From contig CAYPFY010000002.1 of assembly GCA_964410105.1 (NCBI GenBank), forward strand, positions 1 through 64,000: 64,000 nucleotides of DNA. The letters run 5' to 3'. Position numbers and translations under genes: made by a program. The notes under the pieces were generated by a model. That model saw nothing but the letters and a program-made list of their open reading frames with translations, did not search any database and was not told the origin of the DNA. Positions 27,225-36,734 of the stretch are shown piece by piece. This DNA comes from CAYPFY01 sp964410105. Its GTDB lineage: Bacteria; Bacteroidota; Ignavibacteria; UBA10030; SZUA-254. How positions within the stretch are numbered: the first letter of the stretch is position 1; each line of letters starts with the position of its first letter.

Positions 27225-28349
27225 ATGAGAACATCCGCATCATGCGCACTATTATACATCGCCGCGTCGCTGACGCTCGTCGCGCCCCGATCCATCCACG
27301 CCCAACCATCAGCGAGTCCGGGCGGAGAGAAAACCGCCGAACAGGTGAAAAAAAACATACAGGTCTTGAAGGGACTCCCCGCGTCTCAATTCAGTGCGGT
27401 CATGGACTTTGTTGCGTCATCCCTCGGAGTACGGTGCAGCCACTGCCATGTCCAGGACTCCACCGGCTGGCAATATGACAGCGACGATAAGCAATCGAAG
27501 CGGACGGCCCGGAAAATGATGCAGATGGTTATGGACATCAACGCGAAAACATTTGCCGGAAGTCCGGACGTTAACTGCTACACATGCCATCGGGGATCGA
27601 CCGAGCCGATAAAAATGATCCCTATCCCTCAGCCTCCCGTCATCGGTGGGCGCGAACAGGCCCCGCCGGTCGCAGAACTTCCGCCGGCCGACAAAATTCT
27701 GGCGATGGTTGAAAGCGCCCTGGGCGGCGCGGATGCTCTCACAAAAGTAACATCGCGAATATCGAAGGGTATAACAGTCGACGGCCAGGGGAGGGAGCAG
27801 GAGATAGAGATAACTCAGCAAGTTCCTGACAAATACCTGATGGAGGTCTCGATGAAAGACCGCGGATCATTTATCCGCTGTCTCAATGGAACAAGCGGTT
27901 GGATGAGCGGACCGAGGGGTTCCCGTGAGCTTCCCCCGGGGGAAGTGGAGATGCTCAAAGAAGAGGCTCAACTTTTCCCCCTTGCGCGGATACGCCAGCT
28001 GGCATCGACCTTGCACGTAAAGGAGAAAATCACGCTGAATGGCGCCGCATGTTACGTCCTCGAATCGCCCGCAGGGACGCACGATGTTCAACGATACTAT
28101 ATTGACAGTGCGAACGGGCTCCTGCTGAGGAGCATGACCATAAGCCAGACCATGCTCGGTGACATCCCGGAGCAGACCGAGTATTCCGACTACCGGCCTG
28201 TCGGGCCGGTGAAAGTGCCCTTCATGGTCAAATCCGCCACGGTCGATCCCCGCGACACTGCAACACGCAAATTCACATCGGTTGAACAAAACGTCCCGAT
28301 CGATGAGAAGAAATTCCAGATGCCGAAAAAGCAGTCGGGCGGGAAGTAA
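27225..28349 (+). CDS. Diheme c-type cytochrome of the photosynthetic reaction-centre cytochrome family
   Basis: The 374-aa protein has a signal peptide (ends SIHAQ) and a heme domain with two CxxCH sites, CSHCH (71-75) and CYTCH (118-122). A methionine-rich helix (RKMMQMVMDIN, 96-105) between them may give axial ligands, the layout of the PRC_cytC family. After a Pro-rich hinge (about 131-155), residues 160-370 form a lipoprotein-sorting/LolA-like beta domain (KYLMEVSMKDRGSFIRCLNG, then RSMTISQTMLGD). This two-domain form occurs in non-phototrophic Acidobacteria and Bacteroidota, where its function is unclear. It is likely periplasmic. AAGGAG 9 bp before the ATG fixes the start. Confidence 0.85.
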   Translation: MRTSASCALLYIAASLTLVAPRSIHAQPSASPGGEKTAEQVKKNIQVLKGLPASQFSAVMDFVASSLGVRCSHCHVQDSTGWQYDSDDKQSKRTARKMMQMVMDINAKTFAGSPDVNCYTCHRGSTEPIKMIPIPQPPVIGGREQAPPVAELPPADKILAMVESALGGADALTKVTSRISKGITVDGQGREQEIEITQQVPDKYLMEVSMKDRGSFIRCLNGTSGWMSGPRGSRELPPGEVEMLKEEAQLFPLARIRQLASTLHVKEKITLNGAACYVLESPAGTHDVQRYYIDSANGLLLRSMTISQTMLGDIPEQTEYSDYRPVGPVKVPFMVKSATVDPRDTATRKFTSVEQNVPIDEKKFQMPKKQSGGK

Positions 28350-28455
28350 TCCCCTGGAGAGCCGACAAAACCCGTGGGAAGAAAGAGGAATATAACCTCG
28401 TTGCGGACAGACCCCAGGCCCTCGGAAACAGAACCTCCGGATTGACTGGCGATCG

Positions 28456-29067
28456 ATGAAAGATTCGATGGGCGAAAAGGAGACGATTCGCCTCGAGGCA
28501 TTCAGCGACGGCGTCTTCGCGATCGCGATGACCCTCCTCGTCCTTGACCTCAAAGTCCCGGCCCGGTGGAGCGAGGATCTCAATGCCCACCTTCTGAACC
28601 AATGGCCCTCCTTCGTTGCCTACCTCAACAGCTTCATCACCATCCTCATCATCTGGATCAATCATCACAACCTCTTCACCCACATCAAAAGGACGAACAA
28701 CCTCTTCATGATGCTGAACGGGTTGCTCCTCCTTACCGTCACCTTCCTTCCCTTTCCGACTGCGCTCACCTCGGAATACTACGGTCATCCGGGCGAAGTC
28801 GCCGCGACGGCCCTCTATACGGGAACGTTCGTCATCATGGCGATCGCGTTCAACTTATTGTGGCGATATGCGGCCGGGGAGCACAGGCTCCTGGGGAGGG
28901 AAGTCACGCAAGCCCAGGTGGAAAGCATCAACCGGCAGTACATGGTTGGGCCCTTATTTTACGGCCTCTCATTCATCCTCGTCTTCATAAGCGTGCCGGC
29001 AAGTCTGCTCCTTACGATACTCCTCGCCCTTTTTTATGCGATAACAGGCTCCCTGAGCCGGTCTTAA
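28456..29067 (+). CDS. TMEM175-family membrane protein (potassium channel-like)
   Basis: The 203-aa protein has the family signature RLEAFSDGVFAIAMTLLVLD in its first membrane helix (residues about 12-31; the FSDG motif is diagnostic). About five further hydrophobic segments follow, so there are six helices in all. Bacterial TMEM175 proteins of this size assemble as tetramers that leak K+ through a hydrophobic filter rather than a TVGYG filter. It is 106 bp after the cytochrome gene and 69 bp before the radical SAM gene on the same strand; no functional link is obvious. Confidence 0.85.
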   Translation: MKDSMGEKETIRLEAFSDGVFAIAMTLLVLDLKVPARWSEDLNAHLLNQWPSFVAYLNSFITILIIWINHHNLFTHIKRTNNLFMMLNGLLLLTVTFLPFPTALTSEYYGHPGEVAATALYTGTFVIMAIAFNLLWRYAAGEHRLLGREVTQAQVESINRQYMVGPLFYGLSFILVFISVPASLLLTILLALFYAITGSLSRS

Positions 29068-29121
29068 CATCGCAATTTGACTTCTGCGACTCCATCCCTT
29101 ATCTTTGGGGTCAAGAATTTC

Positions 29122-29128
29122 AGAAGGG
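29122..29128 (+). promoter_or_regulatory. Ribosome-binding site deciding the radical SAM start
   Basis: AGAAGGG lies 8 bp before the ATG at 29137 and supports that start over the in-frame TTG at 29077. Confidence 0.6.
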
Positions 29129-29136
29129 CGACGCGG

Positions 29137-31131
29137 ATGAACATTGAAACAGAGACAACGGTCGAAAGGGAGACAGAAAGCACGGCACTCTCAGCCGGCG
29201 TGCGCGAGCTCAGGATCACCCTCATCCGGGCGACCAACTACACTGACGACGGATATCCGATCCGGGCAAGAGTCGGCGTCATCAGAAGCAACACCCTCAC
29301 CCAGATGGCGACGCTCGTGCGGGACCTCGCCAACCATCCCTATTTCAAGAACACCCCGCTCAGAGTCAGGCTTATTGACGAAGCGATACAGCGCGTGCCG
29401 GAGAAGGAGATACTTCGCGGCTCACGCGAGCCGGGGGTGAGGGAGATAGTCATGATCGTGGGGGTACAATCGAACCAGTATCCCCGGGCGCTAGACATCG
29501 CGCACAAATTCATTCAGAACCATATACCGGTATTGATCGGGGGATTTCACGTCAGCGGCATGATGGCGATGGTAGGGCTCACCTCCGACCTGAGAGAGGC
29601 GCTGTCGCGGGGAATCATCCTTGTCGCGGGAGAAGTTGAGGGAGGGAGGCTGGGAACAGTTGTTGAAGACGTCGTCCGGGGCCGTGCTGAGCCGTTCTAC
29701 AATTTCCTCTCCCCTACGACCGATCTCGGGAACATTCCGATCCCGCGGCTCACCCGCTCGGACGTGAAAAGTTTCGCATCCCCCTTCAGCACCATAGACA
29801 CCGGGCGGGGGTGCGTCTTCACATGTGATTTCTGCACCATCATCAATGTCCAGGGGCGCACCATGCGGTGCCGGGATCCCAGACAAGTCGTGGAATTCGT
29901 CAGGGAATCATACAGGGAAGCCGGGGTCGCGCACTGCTTCTTCACTGACGACAATCTTGCCCGCAATCCGCGCTGGCGCGAGCTCTTCGCGGGGCTCATC
30001 TCGCTGCGCGAGGAAGAGAAAATCCCCTTCACATTCATGATGCAGAGCGATCTGGCGGCACGGAAGCTCCCGGGCGGGGATTTTTTCACATTGGCGGCGA
30101 GGGCAGGCTGCAACCAGGTATTTTTTGGCGTGGAGAGCGTCAACAAACAAAACCTCCGTTCCCAGGAGAAATTCCAGAACCAGGTATCGGAATACCAGGA
30201 CCTCATGTCTCACTGCCACTCCCTCGGACTGGCATGTCATGCGGGCTATATCCTGGGACTCCCCTTCGACACACGCGAGACCATCAGGGAGGACATTGGA
30301 GAACTTCAGCGTTTCGGCTTCGATTCCGCGTCCTTTTACATATTGACCCCCTTGCCCGGCTCGAAGGATCACCAGAAATGGTGGAAAGAGCGGCGGTGGA
30401 TGGACAAGGATTTTAACACCTATGATTCAGCGCACGTTTCGGTGAAACCCGAGAGAATGACGCGGGAAGAACTCATGGAGGCATACAGGGGAGCGTGGGA
30501 GCAATTCTATTCCACCGACTACATGGTCAGCGTTCTCAAGAGATGGCGGCACAACTGGCGGTATTACTGGGACAGACTATTCTTCTTCGCCTGGTATCTC
30601 TCCGCATCTCGAATAGAAAGGCTGCATCCCATGAACTGCGGATTCTGGACAGTGCGGCGGCGGAACGAGCGGAGAAGCGGGTACGCTCGTGAAGCATTCT
30701 TACCCTTCTGGTGGGGCCGGCTCAGATCTGTCGCCACCAGGATGCGGGGAACAACGAAACTATTCTTCCAGCTCGAAGAAGTATGGCTGAGAAGCAGGCC
30801 GAAGAGTCAATGGGAGGAAAGACTCCAGGAGCTCATCGTAAAAACCACGCGCGACATCATTGACTGGAGGGATCTGAAGGCAAAAGACCTTGTCGCTTTT
30901 TACGAAAAACTCCACGTCGAGATGCCGGAGATAAAAGTCCCCTCAATTCTCACGGCGTGGATAAGGAAACAAAACCCGTTTGCCAAGGCCTACACGAGGG
31001 CCCGTGCGACACGGATCTGGCAGAAATGGTATCTTCACATCTGGAATCCGTGGAAATGGATTGACGTGTGGGTCTTTGAGTTCTTCCACGGACTGAGGTT
31101 CCTGGTTTACATGCTTGCCCTGGGGCGGTAG
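29137..31131 (+). CDS. B12-binding-type radical SAM protein, unknown substrate
   Basis: The 664-aa protein has an N-terminal Rossmann-like domain (about 20-200) of the cobalamin-binding type (EIVMIVGVQSNQYPRALDIA, VLIGGFHVSG). The radical SAM core has the [4Fe-4S] motif C226-x3-C230-x2-C233 (RGCVFTCDFC) and later strands (FFTDDNLARNP, VFFGVESVNKQNL, AGYILGLPFDTRETI). The last 200 residues are rich in Trp, Arg and Lys, with helices such as WQKWYLHIWNPWKWIDVWV that suggest membrane association; I recognise no family for this part. Class B radical SAM enzymes methylate or rearrange unactivated carbons; the substrate here is not predictable. Confidence 0.82.
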   Translation: MNIETETTVERETESTALSAGVRELRITLIRATNYTDDGYPIRARVGVIRSNTLTQMATLVRDLANHPYFKNTPLRVRLIDEAIQRVPEKEILRGSREPGVREIVMIVGVQSNQYPRALDIAHKFIQNHIPVLIGGFHVSGMMAMVGLTSDLREALSRGIILVAGEVEGGRLGTVVEDVVRGRAEPFYNFLSPTTDLGNIPIPRLTRSDVKSFASPFSTIDTGRGCVFTCDFCTIINVQGRTMRCRDPRQVVEFVRESYREAGVAHCFFTDDNLARNPRWRELFAGLISLREEEKIPFTFMMQSDLAARKLPGGDFFTLAARAGCNQVFFGVESVNKQNLRSQEKFQNQVSEYQDLMSHCHSLGLACHAGYILGLPFDTRETIREDIGELQRFGFDSASFYILTPLPGSKDHQKWWKERRWMDKDFNTYDSAHVSVKPERMTREELMEAYRGAWEQFYSTDYMVSVLKRWRHNWRYYWDRLFFFAWYLSASRIERLHPMNCGFWTVRRRNERRSGYAREAFLPFWWGRLRSVATRMRGTTKLFFQLEEVWLRSRPKSQWEERLQELIVKTTRDIIDWRDLKAKDLVAFYEKLHVEMPEIKVPSILTAWIRKQNPFAKAYTRARATRIWQKWYLHIWNPWKWIDVWVFEFFHGLRFLVYMLALGR

Positions 31132-31223
31132 CGGCGGGAAGGCCTGCCTGGAAGCTCTACCTTGCTCAGCGAATCCCGCTGGGTTCGACCCTGCTCCCTT
31201 ATCTCCCGCAGATCCAGGAAATG

Positions 31224-32120
31224 CTACATCAGTCCCGCTGTACAGAGGAGTTTTTTCATCCTCTCGCGGAACTCCTCAGGCAAGGGAAGAAGCGGGCTCC
31301 GCACATGAGCACCCTCATAACCGAGCAAAGACGCGGCACACTTCAGACCGGGCACGCCGTAAATCGACGTCACCGCAGCGTTAACAGGGACCAGCTTCAG
31401 ATAGAGATCTCTGGCCTCATCCAGTTTCCCGGCTAGGACCAGTTTCTGAACGCGGGCGCACGCATTTCCCGCAAAATTGGCAAGAGCGAGAATCCCGGCC
31501 CTCACACCGAGAAGCAGAGCGGGATACCAGGCCGATGCCGTTCCCACGATAAGATTAAACTTTTTGGGAACACTCCCGGCAAGAGTCGCCAGCCGGGGAA
31601 CATCTCCCGAAGAATCCTTCATCCCGATGATATTCGGATGATCGCTCAATCTGACGACCGCCTCCACGGGGATCATCAGATGGGTATAGGCCGGGACATT
31701 GTAGATAAGTACCGGAATGTGCGCCCCGTCTGCGACCTTTCGGAAATGGTTAACAAGGGCATCATCCTTCATCTGTCCGGAGTAAAAAGATGGGGTCAGA
31801 ACGAGGGCAGCCTGAGCGCCCTTCTCGGCGGCGAGATTTGTCAGCCGGACAGTTTCTCGGGTGGATTCAAGACCTGTCCCGGCGAGCACAAGCCTTCCTG
31901 GAGCGGCCCGCTCCGCTGTAACCTCGATCAGCCGCAGCTTTTCCGTTTCATTCAGGTAGGGAGTCTCACTATTTGATCCGAGGACGAGGTAACCTGCGAG
32001 CTCATCCTTATTCCAGCGGTCAAGATTGCGGACATGGGCATCGTAGTCCGGGTCGCCTGACAATGTGAACGGAGTCATCATGGGAGGAAAGACGCCGTTG
32101 AAGTCGGGAATTTTCACCAC
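31224..32120 (-). CDS. DapA/HOGA-family aldolase (dihydrodipicolinate synthase superfamily)
   Basis: The 298-aa TIM-barrel protein has the catalytic Tyr in IYNVPAYT (Y140) and the Schiff-base Lys in GMKDSSGD (K168). The pyruvate-binding loop is GSNSETPYL (48-56) where DapA has GTTGE; it is closer to 4-hydroxy-2-oxoglutarate aldolase (HOGA1) and lyases of keto-deoxy sugars. It would cleave or form a C-C bond with pyruvate or glyoxylate. Start codons are two adjacent GTGs (32120 and 32117). It converges with the radical SAM gene. N-acetylneuraminate lyase or DapA activity remains possible. Confidence 0.82.
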   Translation of the reverse strand: MVKIPDFNGVFPPMMTPFTLSGDPDYDAHVRNLDRWNKDELAGYLVLGSNSETPYLNETEKLRLIEVTAERAAPGRLVLAGTGLESTRETVRLTNLAAEKGAQAALVLTPSFYSGQMKDDALVNHFRKVADGAHIPVLIYNVPAYTHLMIPVEAVVRLSDHPNIIGMKDSSGDVPRLATLAGSVPKKFNLIVGTASAWYPALLLGVRAGILALANFAGNACARVQKLVLAGKLDEARDLYLKLVPVNAAVTSIYGVPGLKCAASLLGYEGAHVRSPLLPLPEEFRERMKKLLCTAGLM

Positions 32121-32147
32121 GGAAGATACAACAAACGACGTGTAAAT

Positions 32148-33173
32148 TCAATCATTCTTGCCTGTGCCATGGGTCCTTACCTTGATCTGACCCTTCTCGA
32201 TTATCAACGTATTGTTTCGACCATCATCAAGCGGGGCAATAAAACTGCCAGCTGCCGAATCGATGATGGCGGCTCTGTCGACATCGAAGATATAACTTTG
32301 TTCCATTTCGTCATCCCAGAAAACCAGCTGATTTCCCCTGAACCAGCGGACTGACGTCTCGTCGTAAGTCCGATGAGGCGAATGGATCGCCATATATTTC
32401 TTCACGGTCGATTCAAATGCAGGGGTAATCTCTTCGTTTGTTGCCCGGACGTATAGGCGAAAAGGCGACTCAGGCTTGAGGGAGATATAGTAATGACCGT
32501 CATCAGAAAAGTGAAGATCCTTGTATGGGGTCAACCCGATCTTGCCGTCTGCAGAGTTGTACCGATAGACTTGCGTTGGATTAGAGAAATAAATATTGCC
32601 ATCAAAAGCCGCCCAATGTAATTCATAACCGACATCTGAAATCTTCTGTTTTTCTCCGGTTTTAATATCCAGAATCCACGTAGCAGTAATCCTTGGATAC
32701 GTTGCCATCTCCCCACTTTCGCCAGGCGTGAGAAATGCAATCCTGTCTTCCATGGGAGACCATTGATAGCTTGCAGGCTTTATTTCGAATGACTTGTAAT
32801 CCTCTCCACTCATTCTCAGAATGAAAAGCTTCAGGTTCCTGTTCATGCGGCCGTTTTCGAAAAGCTTTGTATCGGCGCGATCAGTTCCGAAGAAAGAGAC
32901 GTAACTCCCCCTTGGAGACACCTTTGAACTAACACCCCGATATTTCTCGCTGAATTTCTTCAGAGATCTTGAGGTCCTATCAAAATAGTAGATGTATTCG
33001 CTTTCGGCTAACCCTCCCATCCCATTTCTCTTTAATCGGATGTCATATCCATCCATGATGATCCTTGGAGAATCTTTTCCCTGAGCAGGTGATTGCACGA
33101 TCGCAATGGAAAGGAGAATCGGTATACAGAGGTACATTGATGCGGTCAGTAGGAGCTGTTTGCCGATTTCCAT
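32148..33173 (-). CDS. Secreted TolB/WD40-like protein of unknown function
   Basis: The 341-aa protein has a hydrophobic signal (about 8-30, ending SPAQG). The body has repeated Trp- and Asp-containing strands (YQWSPMEDRIAFLTPG, HWAAFDGNIYFSNPTQVYRY, SVRWFRGNQLVFWDDEM) that suggest a TolB/WD40-like propeller. No catalytic motif is visible. GGAG lies 4 bp before the ATG. Its DNA is visibly more AT-rich than the neighbouring glycosidase genes, so it may be a recent arrival. It lies downstream of the intrinsic terminator at 33245-33270 and is probably transcribed on its own. Confidence 0.65.
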   Translation of the reverse strand: MEIGKQLLLTASMYLCIPILLSIAIVQSPAQGKDSPRIIMDGYDIRLKRNGMGGLAESEYIYYFDRTSRSLKKFSEKYRGVSSKVSPRGSYVSFFGTDRADTKLFENGRMNRNLKLFILRMSGEDYKSFEIKPASYQWSPMEDRIAFLTPGESGEMATYPRITATWILDIKTGEKQKISDVGYELHWAAFDGNIYFSNPTQVYRYNSADGKIGLTPYKDLHFSDDGHYYISLKPESPFRLYVRATNEEITPAFESTVKKYMAIHSPHRTYDETSVRWFRGNQLVFWDDEMEQSYIFDVDRAAIIDSAAGSFIAPLDDGRNNTLIIEKGQIKVRTHGTGKND

Positions 33174-33244
33174 ATCTCCGAACTATCGGTACAATTGGGA
33201 TTGGGAAGATTTGCTCGCATGGAAATCGAACAGACTAGCGGCTT

Positions 33245-33270
33245 AAAAAAACCCTCTCGTTTGAGAGGGT
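33245..33270 (-). terminator. Rho-independent terminator of the glycosidase gene train
   Basis: On the minus strand ACCCTCTC (33270-33263) pairs perfectly with GAGAGGGT (33258-33251) around a 4-nt loop and is followed by a run of seven T (33251-33245). It lies about 120 bp beyond the stop of the Tricorn-type gene. Confidence 0.9.
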
Positions 33271-33346
33271 GCGCCCTTACAATAAATTCCATCAGAGCAT
33301 TATCAGGTTGATCAAAAGAAATAATCTAAGAAGAGGAGGCGCGAGC

Positions 33347-33375
33347 GGGGTCCGCAAAAACCTGATGCGGACCCC
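33347..33375 (-). terminator. 9-bp GC-rich stem-loop after the Tricorn-type gene
   Basis: GGGGTCCGC (33347-33355) and GCGGACCCC (33367-33375) form a perfect stem with an 11-nt loop, 17 bp beyond the stop at 33393. It lacks a U-tract. With the intrinsic terminator at 33245 it would make a double 3' end. Confidence 0.6.
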
Positions 33376-33392
33376 GTCTCGCAAGAAGAGTA

Positions 33393-36300
33393 TCAGCGAT
33401 GATCGGTCGACTTCACCGGATACGGAGGGATAGCCGGCACTTCAACGGGATGAGACTGAATCTCATTCTGTAAAAACTTAATTGCGGCATCAAGCTGGGC
33501 GTCTTTCCCCTCAAAACTTTCATGCGGAGGATTATCGACGACGATATCAGGATCCACGCCATGCCCTTCGATGAGCCACTTCCCCTCAGGACCATACACG
33601 CCCATTTCGGCGGCGCTGGCAATCCCCTTGTCGACCAGATACGTATCGAAACTCAGCCATATCTCGCCTCCCCAGGTCCTCGTGCCTATCACCTTCCCGA
33701 GCCCGAGGCGGCGGAAGCCCTCGGTGAACGCCTCGCCGTCGGACGCCGTCCGTTCATCGCAGAGCACGACGAGATGACCCCGGAAGGCATACTGCATATT
33801 CCAGATAGGAGCGCCGACTCGCGGCTTCCAGTAGAACCAGGCTCTCCGCATCAGCTTCTCGAGAATCCAGCTGTCGATATTCCCCCCGGAATTGTGTCGC
33901 ACATCGATAATCAGACCCTTCCGGTCGAACACCGGGTAAAAATTCTTGGCCCATTCGGAATAATTCCCGCCCCCCATGGCACGAAGGTGAACATATCCGA
34001 TCTCCCCCTTCCCCTCTTTTTCCACCCGCATCCTGCGGGAGTACTCCCAGTCAGAGTACCTCAAGCCGAACTCATCCCCGGGAGAGATAGGCTTCACAAT
34101 CGCGTCGAACTCCTTCCCTGAAGCCGGCTTGATATGGAGGAGAACCTGCTGGGATGATTGATTCCGCAACATAAGGGCGGGTGACGCAGCTGAGAGAGTT
34201 GAGACCCCGTTCACCGACGTAATCACGTCCCCCTCGTTGATAGTCAGGCCCGCTTTCTTCAAAGGCGAAGAAATTTCCGGGTAATCGGGCTCGGCCTCAT
34301 AAATGCGATCGATCCGGTAGCCGCCCTTCGCCTCATCGCGGCGGAGAACCGCGCCGAGCGATGCGACGGAAATCGGGTCGGGACTCAGCCTCCGGTCGCC
34401 GCCCACCACAAAAATATGCAGGGCGGAGAGTTCTCCCACGATATCCGTAAGCAGATCATTCAGCTCATCGCGATCCGACACCCGGTCCACGAGGGGGAGA
34501 TGTTTCGCCATGAGACCTTTATAATCCGCGCCGTGGAGACCCGGGTCGTAGAAATAATCCCGTTCGAGGCGCCATGCTTCGACGAACATCTGGCGCCATT
34601 CTTCGCGGGGGGTCAGGGAAAAACTCCAGCTTCCCAGATTCACCTTTGACTTTGGGAGTTCGGTGGGCGCCGTCGCGGAGGCGTCGATAACATAAAAATC
34701 ATCCGACTTCCTCACCAGAAGTTTTTTACCATCGCGTGAGAGCTCGTAGCTCGCCATATCATCAAGAAGAGTTTTTGATGAAAGATCCTTATTCTTGATC
34801 TCCAGGGCGAGGAGCTTCGTCTTCGAATTCAAAGCGGCATCCCTCTCCGTCCAGAACAGGAACTTATCATTCATGGAGAGGTTACTGTATGTGCCGGCGG
34901 GCATGGGCACTTCATAGACCCGGTTCTCGAGCCCGTCAAGGTCGATAACGACTTCCACCTTCTTCTCGGCCTTATCGGACTTCTCCGACTTCTTGGAAGA
35001 CTCGTCCTTCTTATCGGATTTTGAATCAGAGTCAGACGAGGGGGCAAGTTCATCGGGGGGGCTAAAGGGAAATCGGCCCTCCTTCTTCAGCGAAACTGAA
35101 TAAATCTTCGTGGTTTTGTCAAAGAACGGTTCCGGCTGTCGTGATCCCCAGGGGCTGCTCACCACAGACTGGAAGAACCGGTCTGACAAAAAATAAATCC
35201 ATGCGCCGTCCCGGCTCCAGACCGGGTTATAGCTATCGATCCTCTCGCTCGTCAGAGTAACCGTCTTCCCGTCGGGAACATGGTAGAGTTTTATCTGCTG
35301 GTACTGATTCTCGGCGGCGACCGAATATGCGAGCCACTTACTATCGGGCGAGAACTGCAGATCGGAGAACCCGGAAACATCGGACGAGGCGATCATCAGA
35401 TTCTTCTTCGAAAGAGCATCGAAAAGCCAGAGCTTTTGATTCTTATCGTCGAAGGCAATGAGATTCCCGTCGGGGGAAGGGACGCCGTCGAAACGGAACA
35501 CCGACCCGTCGTGCGTAAGAAGTTCCGGTTTTCCCACCCCGTTTGACTGAAGCTTACAGAATTCCAGCTCACCCGTTTCATCCGAGAGAGCGAGCAAACT
35601 CTTGCCGTCCGGCATAAAGCGGGCCGCGCGATAGCGCACCGTATTCTTAAGAGTGGCGTGAACAAGCCTTCCCTCCTGTGCGGGGGCGACGAACACCTGA
35701 CCGCGTGCGGTAAGGGCTATCCGGTCGCCGTTCGGCGAAATACTTGCGGAGGTCACATATTCCATCGGCTTCGTCACCCATTTTTCCCTGGTCTGGTCGA
35801 AATCCGAGGAAAGCGTGATTGCAAGCTCGCGGTCATTTCCGGCAGAAACGTCGAACAGATGCAGATCGGCTCCCACCTGATACACAATCTTCCCATCCCG
35901 GAGCGAGGGTGATTTCACATCAAAGCCTTTATGAGTCGTCAGCTGTTTAAGATCGGATCCGTTTTCATCCATCGACCAGAGATTCATCGTCCCGTCGCGG
36001 TCGCTCGCAAAATAGATTCGTCCTTTCCAGAACATCGGGTTCTTGCTCGTCCCTGCATAATCGGCGGTGAGGGGGACAGCCTCCTTTGAGCCGGGAAGGA
36101 ACGTCCAGAGATTCTGGGCGGTCCCTCCGGCATAGCGCTTCGTATTGCTCCCCTGAAACGGGAGGCGGGTAAAAAACAAAACACCCTTATCGTCGTAGCA
36201 CCCGTCGCTCGCCTGGCTCAGGGGAACAGGCTCAGAGGATTTCTTTGCAAGGTCGTAGAGAAAAAGTTGTCTATTGGGAAGAGTCGAGAAGTGGCCGGTC

Positions 36301-36656
36301 GCGTAAATAATCTTTCCATCCGGCGTCCAGCCGATAGTAAGCGCATTATCCCCGTCAAAAGTACGTCGGGTGGGGAGGCCCCCTTCTGTCGGCATCGTAT
36401 AAACCTCGGTGGGACCTTCATACTGTGCGGAGAACGCCAGCGTTTTCCCGTCAGGGGAGACGGCGGGGAGAATCTCCGACCCGAGGTTGGACGTCAGACG
36501 GCGTGCTGCGCCCCCCGCGAGGGGTACGACCCAGAGATCCCCCTCGGACGTGAAAATAACATTATCGCCCGAAAGGGCTGGATACCGGTAGTACCCCTGC
36601 TGGCCCGCGGGTGAGAATTCTGCAAGAAAGATGGTAAATAAAAGCAGTCGTGTCAT
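33393..36656 (-). CDS. Tricorn-type protease (peptidase S41 with propeller and PDZ)
   Basis: The 1087-aa protein begins with a signal peptide (about 1-18). TolB/WD40-like propeller repeats follow (LAFSAQYEGPTEVYTMP, IYFASDRDGTMNLWSMDENG, IYFLSDRFF). A highly charged Ser/Asp/Lys linker lies near 540-570, then a core domain (EEWRQMFVEAWRLERDYFYD), a PDZ domain (about 780-870, INEGDVITSVNG) and the S41 domain, with the likely nucleophile Ser about 969 in CDERTASDGEAF and a Glu in TRTWGGEIW. The family degrades oligopeptides. As a secreted member at the end of the glycosidase train it may digest the peptide part of glycoproteins; that role is inferred. Confidence 0.9.
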   Translation of the reverse strand: MTRLLLFTIFLAEFSPAGQQGYYRYPALSGDNVIFTSEGDLWVVPLAGGAARRLTSNLGSEILPAVSPDGKTLAFSAQYEGPTEVYTMPTEGGLPTRRTFDGDNALTIGWTPDGKIIYATGHFSTLPNRQLFLYDLAKKSSEPVPLSQASDGCYDDKGVLFFTRLPFQGSNTKRYAGGTAQNLWTFLPGSKEAVPLTADYAGTSKNPMFWKGRIYFASDRDGTMNLWSMDENGSDLKQLTTHKGFDVKSPSLRDGKIVYQVGADLHLFDVSAGNDRELAITLSSDFDQTREKWVTKPMEYVTSASISPNGDRIALTARGQVFVAPAQEGRLVHATLKNTVRYRAARFMPDGKSLLALSDETGELEFCKLQSNGVGKPELLTHDGSVFRFDGVPSPDGNLIAFDDKNQKLWLFDALSKKNLMIASSDVSGFSDLQFSPDSKWLAYSVAAENQYQQIKLYHVPDGKTVTLTSERIDSYNPVWSRDGAWIYFLSDRFFQSVVSSPWGSRQPEPFFDKTTKIYSVSLKKEGRFPFSPPDELAPSSDSDSKSDKKDESSKKSEKSDKAEKKVEVVIDLDGLENRVYEVPMPAGTYSNLSMNDKFLFWTERDAALNSKTKLLALEIKNKDLSSKTLLDDMASYELSRDGKKLLVRKSDDFYVIDASATAPTELPKSKVNLGSWSFSLTPREEWRQMFVEAWRLERDYFYDPGLHGADYKGLMAKHLPLVDRVSDRDELNDLLTDIVGELSALHIFVVGGDRRLSPDPISVASLGAVLRRDEAKGGYRIDRIYEAEPDYPEISSPLKKAGLTINEGDVITSVNGVSTLSAASPALMLRNQSSQQVLLHIKPASGKEFDAIVKPISPGDEFGLRYSDWEYSRRMRVEKEGKGEIGYVHLRAMGGGNYSEWAKNFYPVFDRKGLIIDVRHNSGGNIDSWILEKLMRRAWFYWKPRVGAPIWNMQYAFRGHLVVLCDERTASDGEAFTEGFRRLGLGKVIGTRTWGGEIWLSFDTYLVDKGIASAAEMGVYGPEGKWLIEGHGVDPDIVVDNPPHESFEGKDAQLDAAIKFLQNEIQSHPVEVPAIPPYPVKSTDHR

Positions 36657-36734
36657 AGTAACCTCGTAGAAATTGGGCGGGGATTCCTTGAAAGTAAAGA
36701 GATTTCAGCCAACTATCAACCTGCGGGGATAAAA

